Assembly: GCA_032718475.1 (NCBI GenBank) | Contig: JAUCBJ010000895.1 | Coordinates: 1 to 57,373 of the forward strand | Direction: 5' to 3' | DNA from: Nemertoderma westbladi | Taxonomy: Eukaryota > Xenacoelomorpha > Nemertodermatida > Nemertodermatidae | DNA length: 57,373 nucleotides | In this document: piece after piece, positions 30,972-42,859 of the stretch | How the letters are laid out: every line of letters begins with the position of its first letter | Numbering within the stretch: position 1 is the stretch's first letter | Notes under the pieces: generated by a model | Database searches by the model: none | The model's input: the letters and a program-made list of their open reading frames with translations, nothing else | Told to the model about the DNA's origin: nothing | Position numbers and translations under genes: made by a program

Positions 30972-31462
30972 CCATTTAAGTGTAGGGGCATTACAAAAAT
31001 ATATGAACTAATATTTGTAGTACATTGTGTGTATGTGTGGGTGAATGTGTATTTTTTCTTTCTGTGATTGTGCTAATTGTTTGTATTATACTGTATGTTT
31101 AGTACTGTAGTTGTGGTCTCATGTAGTGTTTTTTATATTATACTGCCTTTGTGCTATAATATCCGTTAAGTTACTGTATGGTGGTTATTTGTCTTGTCAG
31201 TCAGTGCATTGGTTATTTTCAGTATTTTGCAGTATTACAACCTAGGTTAGTACTGAGTTAGGTATTATTATACAGTTTTGATTTTAGGTACCTTACTGTG
31301 ACTATAGTTAGGCCAGTTTGCAGGACTGTGTTATTACTCCATTATTATTATTATGCGATTAGGATTACATACATATCTCACATTCAATATATCAATACAA
31401 TGTATAATACAATAACTTCACGTCTTTGTACAATGTACTGACGGGACTATACGAGTTCTAAC
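30972..31462. other. AT-rich spacer, no gene
   Basis: T-rich DNA with short TATACTG repeats; nothing coding seen. Confidence 0.5.
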
Positions 31463-32112
31463 TTGCCTAATACAATTCTGCCTGTGTCTGGTTTAATAGC
31501 AAGTTTGCTTGATCCTTCTCTCTCTCTCGCCCTCTTGGAGTATCCGTCTGTCGCGATGCCTGCTTGCTGTGGTTGCAACCCTAGATCTGGTCGCCGCGTT
31601 CGTTGTTCGTGTGCGAGGTCGGGATTGCCATGCGCCTCCTGTGCTCCGATGGCGAGTGGGCGCTGTTGTAACGCACTGGGAGCTGTCAGTTCGCAGCAAG
31701 TCGTCTCCGGCACTTCGCGCGACATATCGCCTTCCAAAAACAGCAGTGCATCCCAACCGGCTGCCACATCATCAACAGGAGAAGATGGCGACGAGACCCT
31801 GGTAGACCATGATATAACCATGGCTTCATCTCCCAGCTCGTCGTTTCAGCTACCCAATAGGACAGCGACCCCGTTTCAGCTACCCAATAGGGCAGCGACC
31901 CCGTTTCACACAGCCTCAGAATCCGTTCCCATCGTGATGCCTCCCGGTTACAGCGGGTCTGCGGGCCACGGCGTACTCGACTACATACAAACCAACTCGC
32001 CGCGGACGAGTCAGGCTACAACAACGAAAAAGGGCAGGGTCCAGGCACCAAGTGAGACACCACAAATAAACTCAACTCTTGATGAACTCGACTACCTCAT
32101 GGAATCCGCGTC

Positions 32113-32740
32113 GGGCTCTCCCCAGTCTGTGATGGATGTCCCCATATATGAACCGGGTGTCTCCCAGTCTGTGCCCGGCTCCCCCCTGTCTGAGTCAGGT
32201 GCTCCCCAGCCCGTATTGGTTGCCTCCCAATCCATGTCGTGCTTCCCCCTACCCGTGTCGGGTGCTCCCCTATCTATATCGGGTTCCCGCCAGCTGGGTG
32301 CCCCCCAGTATGTGTCAGATGTCCCCCAGTATGTGTCGGGTGCCCCCCAGTATGTGTCGGGTGCCCCCCAGTATGTGTCGGGTGCCCCCCAGTATGTGTT
32401 GGGTGGCCCCCAGTATGTGTCGGGTGTGCCCCAGTATGTGTCGGGTGTGCCCCAGTATGTGTCGTGTGCCCCCCAGTATGTGTCGCGCGCCGCCCAATCC
32501 ACGTTGTGTGTCCCTCTGTCTGTGCCTGATGTCCATCAGTCCATGTCGAGTGCCACCCAGTCTGAGTCGGATGAACCCTTGTTTGTGTCAGGAATCACCC
32601 TGTCTATGTTGGGTTCCTCCCAGTTGGGCGCCCCCCAGTCTGTGTCAGTGTCAGTGTTGTGTGTCCCGCAATCTGGAATGTGTCCCCCCCAGTCCATGTC
32701 GTGTTTCCCCCAGTCTGTATCAGGTGTGGGGCCTACAGCA
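32113..32740 (+). repeat. 21-bp minisatellite, first array (SGAPQYV-type codons)
   Basis: Units of TCGGGTGCCCCCCAGTATGT plus G are nearly perfect at 32298-32484 and degenerate on both sides. The period is a multiple of three, so the frame is kept. Confidence 0.9.
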
Positions 32741-32749
32741 GCGTCAGGT

Positions 32750-33460
32750 GCCTTTCAGTCCAGGGTTGGAGCCATTCAGTCCGGGGTTGGAGCTATTCAG
32801 TCTGGGGTTGGAGCATGTCAGTCGGGGGTGGATGCCAGCCTATCCAGGATTGGAGCAGATCAGTCCGGGGTTTTGGGGGTGGAAGCCAGCCTGTCTGGGG
32901 TTGGAGCAGGCCAGTCCGGGGGTGGAGCTGTTCAGTTCAGGGGTAGAGCAGGTCAATTCTGGGTTGGAGCTGTTTGGTCCGGTGTTGAGCCCAGCCTGTC
33001 CGGGGTTGAAGCATGTCAGTCCGGGGTTGGAGCAATACAGTCCGGGGCTGGAGCAGGACAGTCCGGGGGTGGAGCTGTTCAGTCCGGGGTTGGAGCAGGT
33101 CAGTCCGGGGTGGCTGTAGCCGGTCAGCCCAGGGTTGGAGCAGGTCCGTCTGGGGCTGGAGCAGGTCAGTCCGGGAGTGGAGCTGTTCAGTTCGAGGTTG
33201 GAGCAGGTCAGTCCGGGGTTGGAGTAGGCCAGTCCGAGGTTGGAGCAGGTCAGTCCGGGGTTGGAGATGTTCAGTCTGGGGTTGGAGCAGTACAGTCCGG
33301 GGTTGGAGCAGGTCAGTCCGCGGGTGGAACTGTTCAGTCCGGGGTTGGAGCAGGTTAGTCCAGGATGGCTGGAGCCGGTCAGTCTGGGGCTGGTGCAGGT
33401 CAGTCCAGGGGTAGAGCAGGTCAGTCCGGGGTTGGAGCAGGTCAGTTCGGGGGTGGCACC
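32750..33460 (+). repeat. 21-bp minisatellite, second array (GVGAGQS-type codons)
   Basis: About 33 units of GGGGTTGGAGCAGGTCAGTC type. Same period as the first array but unrelated sequence. Higher-order alternation of GVGAGQS and GGGAVQS units is visible. Confidence 0.9.
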
Positions 33461-35570
33461 TCCACGTTTGCAGCGTTCTGGGACCCCATTGCAAAGGGTC
33501 ACCGCGAATCAGACCCGGAGGGGTTGATGAACCGTGCATATGGAGCTCCTCTAGTTGGTAAGGGGGCAGTGCCAGACGAACTTCTCCACCAGTGGAGACG
33601 GGCGACCCAGCTATGCGGCTCAAAATACAGGCTGCCTGGGGGTGCTGTGGGCAGGGACGTTGTCTCCCTCCTCTCAGATGAGGCCGGTGCTTTTGTCTCT
33701 GGACTAACGCACAACATTGCTAATGCTCGTTCGGAGCGCATCCTCCTCGCTGACTCATTGCTACTCCACAGGGACCCCAAGGTTATTAAAGCAGCCGATA
33801 TTCGCCGACTCATCACCAGACGCGTCGAGTTATGGCGCTCTGGACACCTGGAGACACTGCTTGTGGAAGCCGAACGCTGCTCCTTAAAGTTTTCAACTGG
33901 CAAGCGGGGTACCAGGAGGTGCCGACCACCAGGGGAGGAAAAGGAACACACCATCCGTATTTTCACTCGGCTCATGCTGGAGGGAAAGGTTAGAAGCGCA
34001 GTCAGATGGGTGACGGGGCGAGAATCCGGTGGGGTCCTCGACCCCAATGACAAGATCCAATCAGGAGGAAGTATCCAGCGGGTGTTGGACGTTCTCCGAG
34101 CTAAGCATCCCTCAGCGGCACCACCCCCACCGGAGGCATTACTACAACCCGAGGAAGACTTTCCACTCAGGGTTGATGTGGATATCACGGCGTCACACAT
34201 CGAATCCACTGCCCGTAAACTACATGGAGGCGCTGGTCCGACCGGATCGGACTCTACCAGGTGGCGCAATTACCTCCTCAGCTATGGGGCCCATAGCGAG
34301 CGCCTCCGGGATGCAATAGCCAGTATTACCCGCTCCATTGCAAACTCAGTAGTTCTGTCGATTCGCGCATTACAGTCAGGACGGCTCATCGCCCTGGATA
34401 AATGTCCTGGTGTTCGGCCAATAGGAATTGGTGAGTGCCTGCGACGGATCATGGGCTGTGCCATGGCAGAGGCGACCGGGGACGACATCACCAACACGTG
34501 CGGAGTGGAGCAGTTGTCGGCTGGCACCTCTGCGGGTGCTGAGGCGGCTATCCACTCGATGGCGGCAATATTTGAGGATTGGCGTGATGATGGGTGGGGT
34601 GTTCTCCTGGTGGATGCATCAAATGCATTCAATGCACTAAACAGAACGGCAGCTCTGTGGAACGTCCGCCAACTGTGGCCCCGGTGTTCACTGTTCTTGT
34701 TCAACAGTTACCGGGGTCACAGCATCCTCATAGTCCACGGAACAGAGGAGGTGCTGTTCAGCGAGGAAGGGGCCACGCAGGGTGACCCATTAGCAATGCC
34801 GTTCTATGCGTCGGGTACACTCCCTCTTATTCGTCGTCTCAGAAGCACCAAGACTCGCCAGAACTGGTATGCCGGCGACTCCGTGGCAGCAGGAAAGCTA
34901 GAATATGTTCTTGACTGGTTCCTCCTGCTGCAGCATCACGGCCCCACACTCGGCTACTACCCAGAGCCTACAAAATGCTTCCTTGTAGTTGACGAAGCCT
35001 TTCTGGATGAGGCCAACAGGGTTTTCGCGGGTCACCCCATCAACATCATAATGGGACACCGCTTCCTCGGGGGGTTTATTGGTGGGACGGACGACCAGAA
35101 GATGTTTGTAGGGGTGAAGGTAGCAGCGTGGGTCGCTTCTGTCGATAAACTGTCTGAGATGGCTGAGGCCCAGCCGCAGGCCGCATTCGCAGCGATGGCC
35201 TGTTCTCTGCAAAGAGAATGGGCTTATCTCCAGCGCGTCACACCTAACTGTAGCCTTGAGTTTGAGGACCTGGAGCGCGCCATCGCGGAGAAGTTCCTCC
35301 CAGCCGTTCTCAATGGAGATATGTCAGTGAAGGAACGTAGCTTGTTTGCCCTGTCCCCTCGCACTGGCGGCATGGGCCTACGCAACCCCGTCGCAGAGGC
35401 CGCCATTTCCTACAGGGTGTCACAAAGTGGAACGCGAGCCCTATCACGGGCAATCCTGGGCGACGACGAATTCTCTCTGGCGGGACATCTAGAATGCCTC
35501 CAATATGCGAGGAAGGCTGGGCGGGTAGAACAGCTGGCCCGCGAGGAAGACCAGTATATAAGGAAGCGGT

Positions 35571-36032
35571 GGAGGAGATGCCTAAAGACCGGCGAAGGAC
35601 TATCCAACGCGCTGCGGACTACCGCTCGGGTGGGTGGATCTCCTCCCTCCCGATATCGGAACACCAGCTGGATCTTTCGCCCCTGGAGTTCAGGGACGCG
35701 CTGGCCATCCGGTATGGCCGTCCCTTAGCATCGGTTCCAAGCCGCTGTGACGGATGCGGGGCGGGGCCGCCTTCGACATTAAGAAAGGCGGCCTCGTAAT
35801 ACACAGGCATAATGAGCTGCGGGACCTCGTGGGGAACATCGCGGCCCAGGCGTTCGGCTCACGCAACGTGGTGTTGGAACCCATCGTCCGGGAACAGGCG
35901 GGGATTGAGGACAAGGCGGGGCTACGGTGCGACATCGGGATTCGGGGCGCGTTTGAGAGTCAGACCCAGGCGTTGATTGATATAAAGGTAATGAACCTTG
36001 ACGCGGGTCTTACTCAAGCCACACCCCAATGA
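35571..36032 (+). pseudogene. CCHC and RLE-like nuclease region of the RT element, two frames
   Basis: In one frame, from about 35575, SGGWISSLPISEHQLDLSP and FRDALAIRYG lead to CDGCGAG (nt 35744-35762). The sequence continues in another frame with KKGGLVIHRHNELRDLV, so CxxC and HRHNE form the CCHC motif found before restriction-like endonucleases of some LINEs. Then LRCDIGIRGAFESQTQALID and IKV give a D...DxK pattern, consistent with a PD-(D/E)XK active site. A frameshift lies near 35755 in a G/C run. The frame ends at TGA 36030-36032. Confidence 0.6.
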
Positions 36033-36340
36033 GTGTTCTCGAGTCTGCTGAGGATGCTAAGAAGCGGATCTATGCCGACGCCGTTTCTGATCGTCGTGGC
36101 AACTTCTCCCCGTTTGTCACCTCGTGCGATGGGATCGTGGCTCCACAGGCCAACAAACTGCTCCGGACCTTTGCGGAGAGGCTGCATCGCGCGTGGGGGA
36201 AACCCTACAGTGTGGTAATGGGCTGGATCCGGACCCGAGTCCAACTCGCCATTATCCGCGGGGCTTCCCACTGCCTCCGTGGATCCCGGGTGAATTGGCG
36301 CAGCAGACTGGGCCTGGAGGACGGCGCAGGGCTGCCCTAA
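36029..36340 (+). pseudogene. extreme C-terminus of the RT element
   Basis: Directly after the previous frame, another phase encodes ESAEDAKKRIYADAVSDRRG, FAERLHRAWGKPYSVV and IRGASHCLRGSR, which continue the nuclease C-terminus of this family. A third frameshift near 36028 separates it. Stop TAA at 36338-36340. Confidence 0.6.
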
Positions 36341-36386
36341 ATGGCCTATTACTAGGCAACCAGCAACCGCCCCTTCAAGTAATAAA

Positions 36387-37526
36387 ACATTTTAATATAC
36401 ATCAAATACTAAATACTTGATTAACAAAGTATAGTTTTTAATTGTTTTGTGTTTGTATTCGTATTTTGTTTAATAATATTTGCTAATATTTGTTTTTTTC
36501 TATTACATTTATCAGCCAATAAAAAGAGGGAGTATAATATATCTATCTTCTATTAGTTAATGTGTTTGTATTGACAATGAATTATAATATTAATTCGAAA
36601 TATATTTACGATATTGCTGTATTGCTCCGTTTACTTATTATTATTAATTTTGCAACTATCTACACTAACTTGAATTACATTACTTCATCATTATAAACAC
36701 AATAAATAACCTTACTTCATCGTAGCTCGCCCCTACAACTCGTTAATGGTACCCATATGCTAAGGCTTCACTCGCTTCATGGCTCGCCCCATTTTTTCAT
36801 CAAATCACGAAATAACTGGGTTACTAGCAATCAAAAATTTATGGTGGTGACAGACGGCGATAAGGCAACTCGCCGATGATACCTATATGCTTTCACACAC
36901 ATCACGGCTCGCCCCCTCCCCATATAAGTAGAATAATCAAATTAAAAATGATATTATAAATACCTTATACTCATTTCACGGCTCGCCCCCACAACTTATT
37001 GCTTGACAATAACTGTAGAATTGCAATATTGGTAGCCGCCGTTAGTCTGTGTTTATTCACCTTTTTTAGTTGTTGCGTCTGTCATAGTCTATCATGTTAA
37101 AGACTTTAATAAACGTCTGCAACCCACTTACTTACTATATTGGGTTTCACCTATTGCGGTTCAAGGTCAAACGCCAACCGGTAGACACGAATTAATTAAA
37201 TAACTTCCGTCTGTGGACTGGTCTTATACCACATATGTCACATATACACAGTGGTGACATATGTTACATATGTACAATGGTAACCATAGTAAGTGGGTGG
37301 GGTGACACAATGGTAATCATAGTAAGTAGGCGGGGCAAGAGCCGTTCAGCAAAGTCTTTAACATGGTAGACTATGGCAGACGCTGTTTCATTTAAGTTGT
37401 TTACCCTACTACTTGTGTGGTCACAAATAATGGTCGGTGGCAATTTAATATTTAGAAAATAAATTAATGTTATCCTTAAAACTTAAAAATTAACGATTTA
37501 CCACAAATTATCTAAAGCAATAGGCC
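36387..37526. other. AT-rich spacer with dispersed and inverted repeats, no gene
   Basis: It holds CGGCTCGCCCC-type repeats (36723, 36778, 36907, 36978) shared with 26458-26530, and an inverted pair at 37075-37107 and 37351-37383. Between the inverted arms are repeated CATATGT and ATGGTAA-CATAGTAAGT units. Confidence 0.6.
37075..37383. repeat. inverted repeat, 33-bp arms, 243-bp spacer
   Basis: The arm at 37075-37107 (GCGTCTGTCATAGTCTATCA...) pairs with 37351-37383, differing at two positions, both T/C changes. It could be a small foldback or MITE. Confidence 0.75.
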
Positions 37527-37590
37527 TAGGGTAATCTGGGGTACTTCCGGCCATGGGGTAATTCCGGACATCCGTGAAATTTCGGACAAA
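37527..37590 (+). repeat. candidate terminal repeat of the pogo-like transposon
   Basis: Two tandem motifs GGGTAATCTGGGGTACTTCC and GGGGTAATTCCGGACA lie about 400 bp upstream of the transposase start. Pogo/Tigger-type ends often carry such GGGTAA-rich subterminal repeats. The right end is not identified. Confidence 0.35.
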
Positions 37591-37925
37591 AACAGCTTAT
37601 GATTATTAGATTAAGCTATTATAGTACTGGTAGTGGTACTGTAGATTTATAGTAGATTTAGGCATATCGTGGGTTGCCCTTGCAGTGCACTGTGCAGTCA
37701 TAAATAAATTAATGTACAGTGAAACTGTCACTGTGATACCAGTCTGCTACTAGTGTCAGAGTGTGTAAACTACTAAAATTACTTAGGCCCCTATTCATTC
37801 ATGTATCAGTATCAGTGCGGCAGTGTATGCGAATTCACTTGGCCTAATTGCCTAATATTAATTTAAACCATTAACCGTTTAATACCAGTCTGCCAGTAGG
37901 CCTATTATTGCTATTAATAATTGAA

Positions 37926-39837
37926 ATGCCACGCAATTACATACGAAAGAAACCTCCCCGATCATATTCCAAGGATGACCTAGACTTAGCAGTCCAGCGT
38001 TATAGGAGTAAAGAGGAAGGGTTAAGTTTAAGGGAACTTTCTTTAGAGACAGGAATTCCTAAAAGCACTTTAAGTGAATGGAATAAGAATGAATGGAAGG
38101 GAAATCAAAAGAGATCTACAAAAAAAGGTAGAATTGAACATTTTGGAGCAGGTCGCCCAACCGAATTACATCGGGATCGGGATATAGAGGAGTACTTAGT
38201 TTCTGCCCTAGAGTTCTTGGGCGATCTAGGGTGGCAATTTGAGCCAAATCTTTTGGCAACTGTTGTTAAGTCCTACTTAGATGAAACTGGTGAGTCGAAT
38301 CGGTTTACTGTCAACACACCGGGTTACGATTGGCTTAATGGCTTTCAAATCTAGGTGGAAAAATCGCATAAGTGAGCGGAAGCCAGAATATGTAACTGTA
38401 GCTCGTGCAAAGGGTTTAACTGAAGAAGTTCTAGTGGCCTTCTTTGGAATGGTAAAGGAACTTGTCGATAAACTAAATATTGCAGACCTTCCCAATCGCT
38501 TCTTTAACCTGGACGAAATTGGGCTAGCTTTAGATCCTAAGGCTCGTAAATGTTTTTATCGTAGGGGAAGTAAAGATGCTCAATTTTTGGTTCCCAGTGA
38601 AGGTAAAACTATGTATACGGTTCTTTTTTGTGGGAATGCTTCTGGTGAATTTTTACCTCCATATGTCATATATAAAGGGAAGGGGAACCAAGTCATGGAT
38701 TCGTGGGTTGTTGGAGGGCCAGCTAATGCATCATACAATGTAACCAAAAGTGGCTGGATGGAGGACTTTGTATTCGAAGCATGGTTTGACAATGTACTAT
38801 TTAAATTCCTAAAGGACAAAACTAAGCCCATAATTCTGTTCTTTGATGGGCATGGTTCCAACCTAACCTACCAAACCGCCTTTAAAGCCAAAGGGGAAGG
38901 AGTGCATATTGTCTGCTTACCACCACATACCTGAAGCGCTTTGCAGCCATTAGATGTTACATGCTACGGTCCAGCAAAAAAAGTTTGGTATAAAGTGTTA
39001 AGTAACTTCTACCGGGAATCTAGACAGAAAACTGTTCGAAAGGCAACATTTCCAACACTTCTTAAACAACTCTTTGAACAAGCTTTCATAGATAAACCAG
39101 ATCACATAATAAGTGGATTTCGTAAAGCTGGGTTGTATCCTGTTAACATGAGCGCTATTCCTCAAACTAAGATTCTTCCTTCAAAAGCTCTTGTTGATGT
39201 TGAACAGCAGATTGGAACACCCTCTACATCATCATCTTCACACTCACCCCCCTCTAGCTCTTCAGACCTCTACAGCAACACAACCACGAGAGTAACACAA
39301 CCATTCTCAACACCGACCTCTGCAGCAACACAAACACGTTCAATGCCAACCTCTGCAGCAACTCAACAACTCTCAACGCCGACCTCTGCAGCAACTCAAC
39401 CACTCTCAACGCCGACCTCTGCAGCAACACAACCACGCTTAACACCGACCTCTGCAGCAACACAACAACCCTCAACACCGACCTCTGCAGCAACACAACC
39501 ACCCTCAACACCGACCTCTGCAGCAACACAACCATGCTCAACACCAACCTCTACAGCAACACAACCACCCTTAACACTAATAACTCCATCTCTATCTCCT
39601 CATAAAGCAATGCATGAAGCTATTGTGAGGGCAGTTCGTCCACAAATGTCCAAAAGCACTGAGGTTGCATTAGCAAATGCAAAGCACAAGCGGTCCAGGG
39701 TTCAGAAAAAGATTGGGGAAATAATGACTGAAGAGTCTTCTTTAAAACGCCTAAAAATGGAGCAGTTGCAGAGAGAAGAAAAGAAGAAGTTGGCTAAAGC
39801 GAAATCTAAGGGTACTCCCAGATATTCCCATTGGTGA
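37926..39837 (+). pseudogene. pogo-like DDE transposase, one frameshift and one stop
   Basis: ATG 37926 starts a psq-type helix-turn-helix (YSKDDLDLAVQRYRSKEEGL, LRELSLETGIPKSTLSEW) and then a CENP-B-type HTH ending GYDWLNGF. The frame changes at about 38345. The DDE domain follows with RFFNLDEIG (Asp), VPSEGKTMYTVLFCGNASGE and LFFDGHGSNLT (second Asp). TGA at 38932-38934 interrupts in frame just before SALQPLDVTCYGP, where pogo transposases have HALQPLDV. The C-terminal part has eight 11-residue repeats and a basic coiled coil. It would cut and paste its own element at TA sites. Two lesions make it inactive. The end of its frame is overlapped by an inserted LINE. Confidence 0.8.
39290..39580 (+). 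repeat. 33-bp in-frame tandem repeats in transposase tail
   Basis: About eight units encode TPTSAATQPxS (11 codons), each with the core ACCTCTGCAGCAAC. Confidence 0.9.
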
Positions 39838-41424
39838 TATCTCCTTTGCAGAAGTGAAGGCTGCTGCAAAGAGCATTAAGACCAATCGTGCCAGTGGAGT
39901 AGATGGTGTTCCCCCTGAGGTCTTTAAAATACCTGAGTGTTTAAAGCTCATCTATCCCATCATAGTAGACATGTACCGAACAACAAGAGTCCCACAAGAA
40001 ATGAAAACAAATAAGTTGGTGCCAGTTCCCAAGAAGGGCAACCTAACACTCTATGGTTCTTTTCGGGGAATCTCATTGATCTCGATTGCTGCAAAGCTAT
40101 ACAATAGAATTCTATTAAATCGCATCAGGGATCCCATTGAGAGACTGCTCCGTGGAAATCAGAATGGGTTCCGTAAAGGTCGTGGGACCATGGAGCCCAT
40201 TTTGGCACTTTGAAGGATAATTGAGGGGTTATCAAAAAAGAAAGACAGGCATCTGTCTGTTATCTTTGTTGACTTCTTCAACGCCTTTGATTCAGTTTCT
40301 CGCTCACGTATGTTCAGCATACTTTCATTATATGGGATTCATGATGAAATTATTGCAGCAATCAGATCAGTCTACGATGGTTCGACAACATTTGTGTCTA
40401 CTGTTGACGGTGACACAGAACCATTTGAAGTGTTATGGGGCGTCCTCCAGGGAGACACACTTGCACCATTCTTGTTCATTATTGTGGTTGACTATGTTCT
40501 ACGCATGTCCTTAGATCATTATAATGATGATGGGGTGATGATAACTCCACCTACTGGCTCCAGAAGTCGAGGAAATCCTGCCAAGTACCTAACTGATCTA
40601 GACTGTGCTGATGACTTAGGAGTACTCTCAGAATCACTAGAGGGAGCCCAACGGCTCCTCAGCTCATTAGAACAAGCCGCTTCTAGTGTTGGTCTTTTTA
40701 TGAACTCCAGAAAGACCAAAATTTTGACAGTTAACTTTGAAAGTCCTCAGCAAGTCTCTGATCGGATGAGCATAAGCTCAAAAGATGGTATGCTTGAGCA
40801 TGTGGATTACTTCTGTTACCTGGGATCATGGATCCGGAAGTCAGGTGAGGACCTTCGAATACGTAAGGGAAAGGCATGGGCAGCCTTGAATAGGCTTTCC
40901 AGGATTTGGAAGTCACCGAGAATTAATCGGAAACTTAAGGTCCGATTATTTAGAGCAGCAGTAGTTCCAGTACTCCTCTATGGGAGTCCATGCTGGGCTC
41001 TAACTGCTGAGAACACCAAATCTCTGGATGGCACATTCACAAGAATGCTACGCCGGGTTCATTGTGTCAAGTACAATGCACACATCTCCAACCAGACACT
41101 ATATAACATTGGAGGTGTCTCATTGGTTCCCCCAAGCTTGACACTAGAACAAAATCGCCTCCGCTTTGCAGGACATTGCTTTCGCCGTGAGGACCAGCCA
41201 GTGCATAATCTTGTGCTTTGGCAGCCTCATGGAGTGAATAAGCATGGTGGACAGCCCATGACTTTCTTGAGACGCATCTTAAAGGACACTGGCCTTGAAG
41301 ATGCGGGTGATCTAGCAAATGTCATGGGTGATAGGGAGTTGTGGCGGTGCAATTTTGTCAATAAGCCGGCACAGCATTCTTAAAAATGCAGCTGCAATGC
41401 AGCATGCCGATCCTAGTAGTAGGG
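39820..41424 (+). pseudogene. LINE reverse transcriptase, 5'-truncated, one stop
   Basis: Coding similarity starts near 39821 (DIPIGDISFAEVKAAAKSIK) with the region just before RT, so the endonuclease is missing. RT motifs: KLVPVPKKGN, FRGISLISIAAKLYN, FVDFFNAFDSV, VLQGDTLAPFLFIIV and LTDLDCADDLG (ADD, where most LINEs have FADD). TGA 40211-40213 interrupts in frame. The tail has RTE/CR1-like CWALTAENTKSLDGTFTRML and RLRFAGHCFRRED motifs and ends at TAA 41381-41383. A short 3' UTR ends in TAGTAGTAG (41413-41424). It abuts the pogo-like transposase, suggesting insertion into it. Two shorter copies of the same family lie at 12991-13493 and 42614-42738. Confidence 0.85.
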
Positions 41425-42613
41425 TAGTCTGTAAGGAACACATATTGGCCAGTTATCTACGGCAGAACCAATAGAAGGGAAGACACAATTGACCCTGCAC
41501 ACCCCTGTATGTTGTTATGGTAACCTGTAGCACGGCCACTGCTTCAAGCTTGGGTTTACCTACCAAAACAGGATGCTGCTGCCTGTATATATTCTTATAT
41601 TGGTCAGTTGGGTAGCAACTCCCTGACATGGGTAATGAATTAACTCTCCAGCAGTCTATGTTGTTAGGTAACTCTATAGTAGTAATCTATGGCCGGAGAC
41701 ACTCACTGTGTCTTGGTACTGGCGGTGGTTACACTATTATTTCTACCTTGCATGCTTGCTGCGTCTCTGAAGTCAGAGAATTCACCTTATTGCTTTTTTG
41801 CCAGCTTATTGAATGAACGAAATCAATATAAGCAAACTTTTATATAAATTTTACAAAATAATTAATTTTAATAACTAACTTCGCTAAATAATTTTTGTTG
41901 TTTCAAGTAGTATTTATCGTTTAAGCCGATATTTATTATTAATTTAATTCAGTATTCGCGTATTTGCGTCAAGATTATGTATAATCACTTTTCTATTATA
42001 CTTTATTCCAGATCGGGGGGAAAACTCGACGCAATAAAAATTCATCCCTCACCAGAGGAAATTCGACGCAAATAACAGCTGATTACTCTCAAAAATAAAC
42101 TGTAACCTGTTATATTGTATTTAGTTTATTGTTTTGGTTAAAATAACGTGCCACTGTAACCTGCTCCTTTCCCTAAATTGAGAATTTAATATTGAGGCGG
42201 GATATTAATTCGCCAGTTCCCCCCCCCCCCACCCCCCTGTCTCACTTTATCATACTGTCATAGGCCAGAAGCTGAATCAGTGAATAGTTTAGTCTTTTTA
42301 TTTTTTTGCGTTATATTTATTTATTTTATTGTATTATATTTTAGGCATAAGTCACGTTTATTGTTTTGGTTCCTCCAACCTATCTCTGCAATCTGCTCCT
42401 TCACTTACCTGCATACCGTAATACATACTGAAATACCGAAAAACATTTAGGGCAGAAAAAGTTAATTTCAGAACCATAAAAATATATGCGTTTTATTTTA
42501 TTATATTAATGATAATTGGATTAGTTAGAATTTATAAGTAGATTAATTAGATCAGTGTCAATGGTAAGAACAATAGATAAATTATAATAATATATTCAAA
42601 CTTTCAACTTGAC
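41425..42613. other. AT-rich spacer with dispersed repeat modules, no gene
   Basis: Copies of the CTGTAACCTGCTCC / GTTTATTGTTTTGG module are at 42105-42180 and 42356-42400. A C run is at 42220-42230. Nothing coding is seen, though a short plus-strand frame at 41628-41816 is open. Confidence 0.5.
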
Positions 42614-42738
42614 TACTACTACTGGGATCGGCATGCTGCATTCCAGCAGCATTTTTAAGAATGCTGTGCCGGCTTGTCGACAAAATTGCGCCGCCACAAC
42701 TCCCTATCACCCATGACATTTGCTAGATCATCCGCAAG
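42614..42738 (-). pseudogene. 125-bp 3' fragment of the same LINE family
   Basis: The reverse complement matches the last part of the LINE at 39820-41424 (CTAGCAAATGTCATGGGTGA to the AGTAG tail) with a few changes. Severe 5' truncation with an intact tail. Confidence 0.85.
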
Positions 42739-42859
42739 TTTCAACTTGAACTAAGGATTGGGTTTTCACAATGGCCATTGTTCTGTTTCAGAGCGTATTT
42801 TTAACTCTTTTATAAAGTAAAAAAATAATAAAAATTGAATCGTAAAAGTGTAAAACCTT

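Larger units (their letters stand above)
31556..35728 (+). pseudogene. reverse transcriptase polyprotein with Cys-rich N-terminus and repeat linker
   Basis: ATG 31556 starts MPACCGCNPRSGRRVRCSC, a compact zinc-binding-like cluster with 10 cysteines in about 36 residues. Two 21-bp (7-codon) repeat arrays follow (about 32113-32740 and 32750-33460). One TAG at 33356-33358 lies inside the second array; neighbouring units carry CAG there. After it the same frame continues into the RT: PGVRPIGIGECLRRIMG, LLVDASNAFNALNR (first catalytic Asp), EEGATQGDPLAM, and YAGD at nt 34868-34879, where the family normally has YADD. A thumb-like region reaches to about 35560. The frame then drifts to a stop at 35728 because of a frameshift near 35570. 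The nonsense codon, the frameshift and the altered YADD all indicate an inactive copy. Confidence 0.7.
31463..36386 (+). mobile_element. decayed non-LTR-type retroelement with RLE-like C-terminus
   Basis: A Cys-rich N-terminus, two in-frame minisatellites, an RT and a CCHC plus PD-(D/E)XK-like end lie on one strand. An AATAAA is 40 nt after the last stop (36381-36386). The order matches a widespread invertebrate RT family that I recall but could not search; the nearest named relatives would be restriction-like-endonuclease LINEs. Confidence 0.6.

Noticed and set aside
32136-33623. Long plus- and minus-strand frames rich in Cys, Trp or Leu across the 21-bp arrays
   Set aside because: The minisatellite period keeps every frame open; only the frame continuous with the Cys-rich N-terminus and RT is supported.
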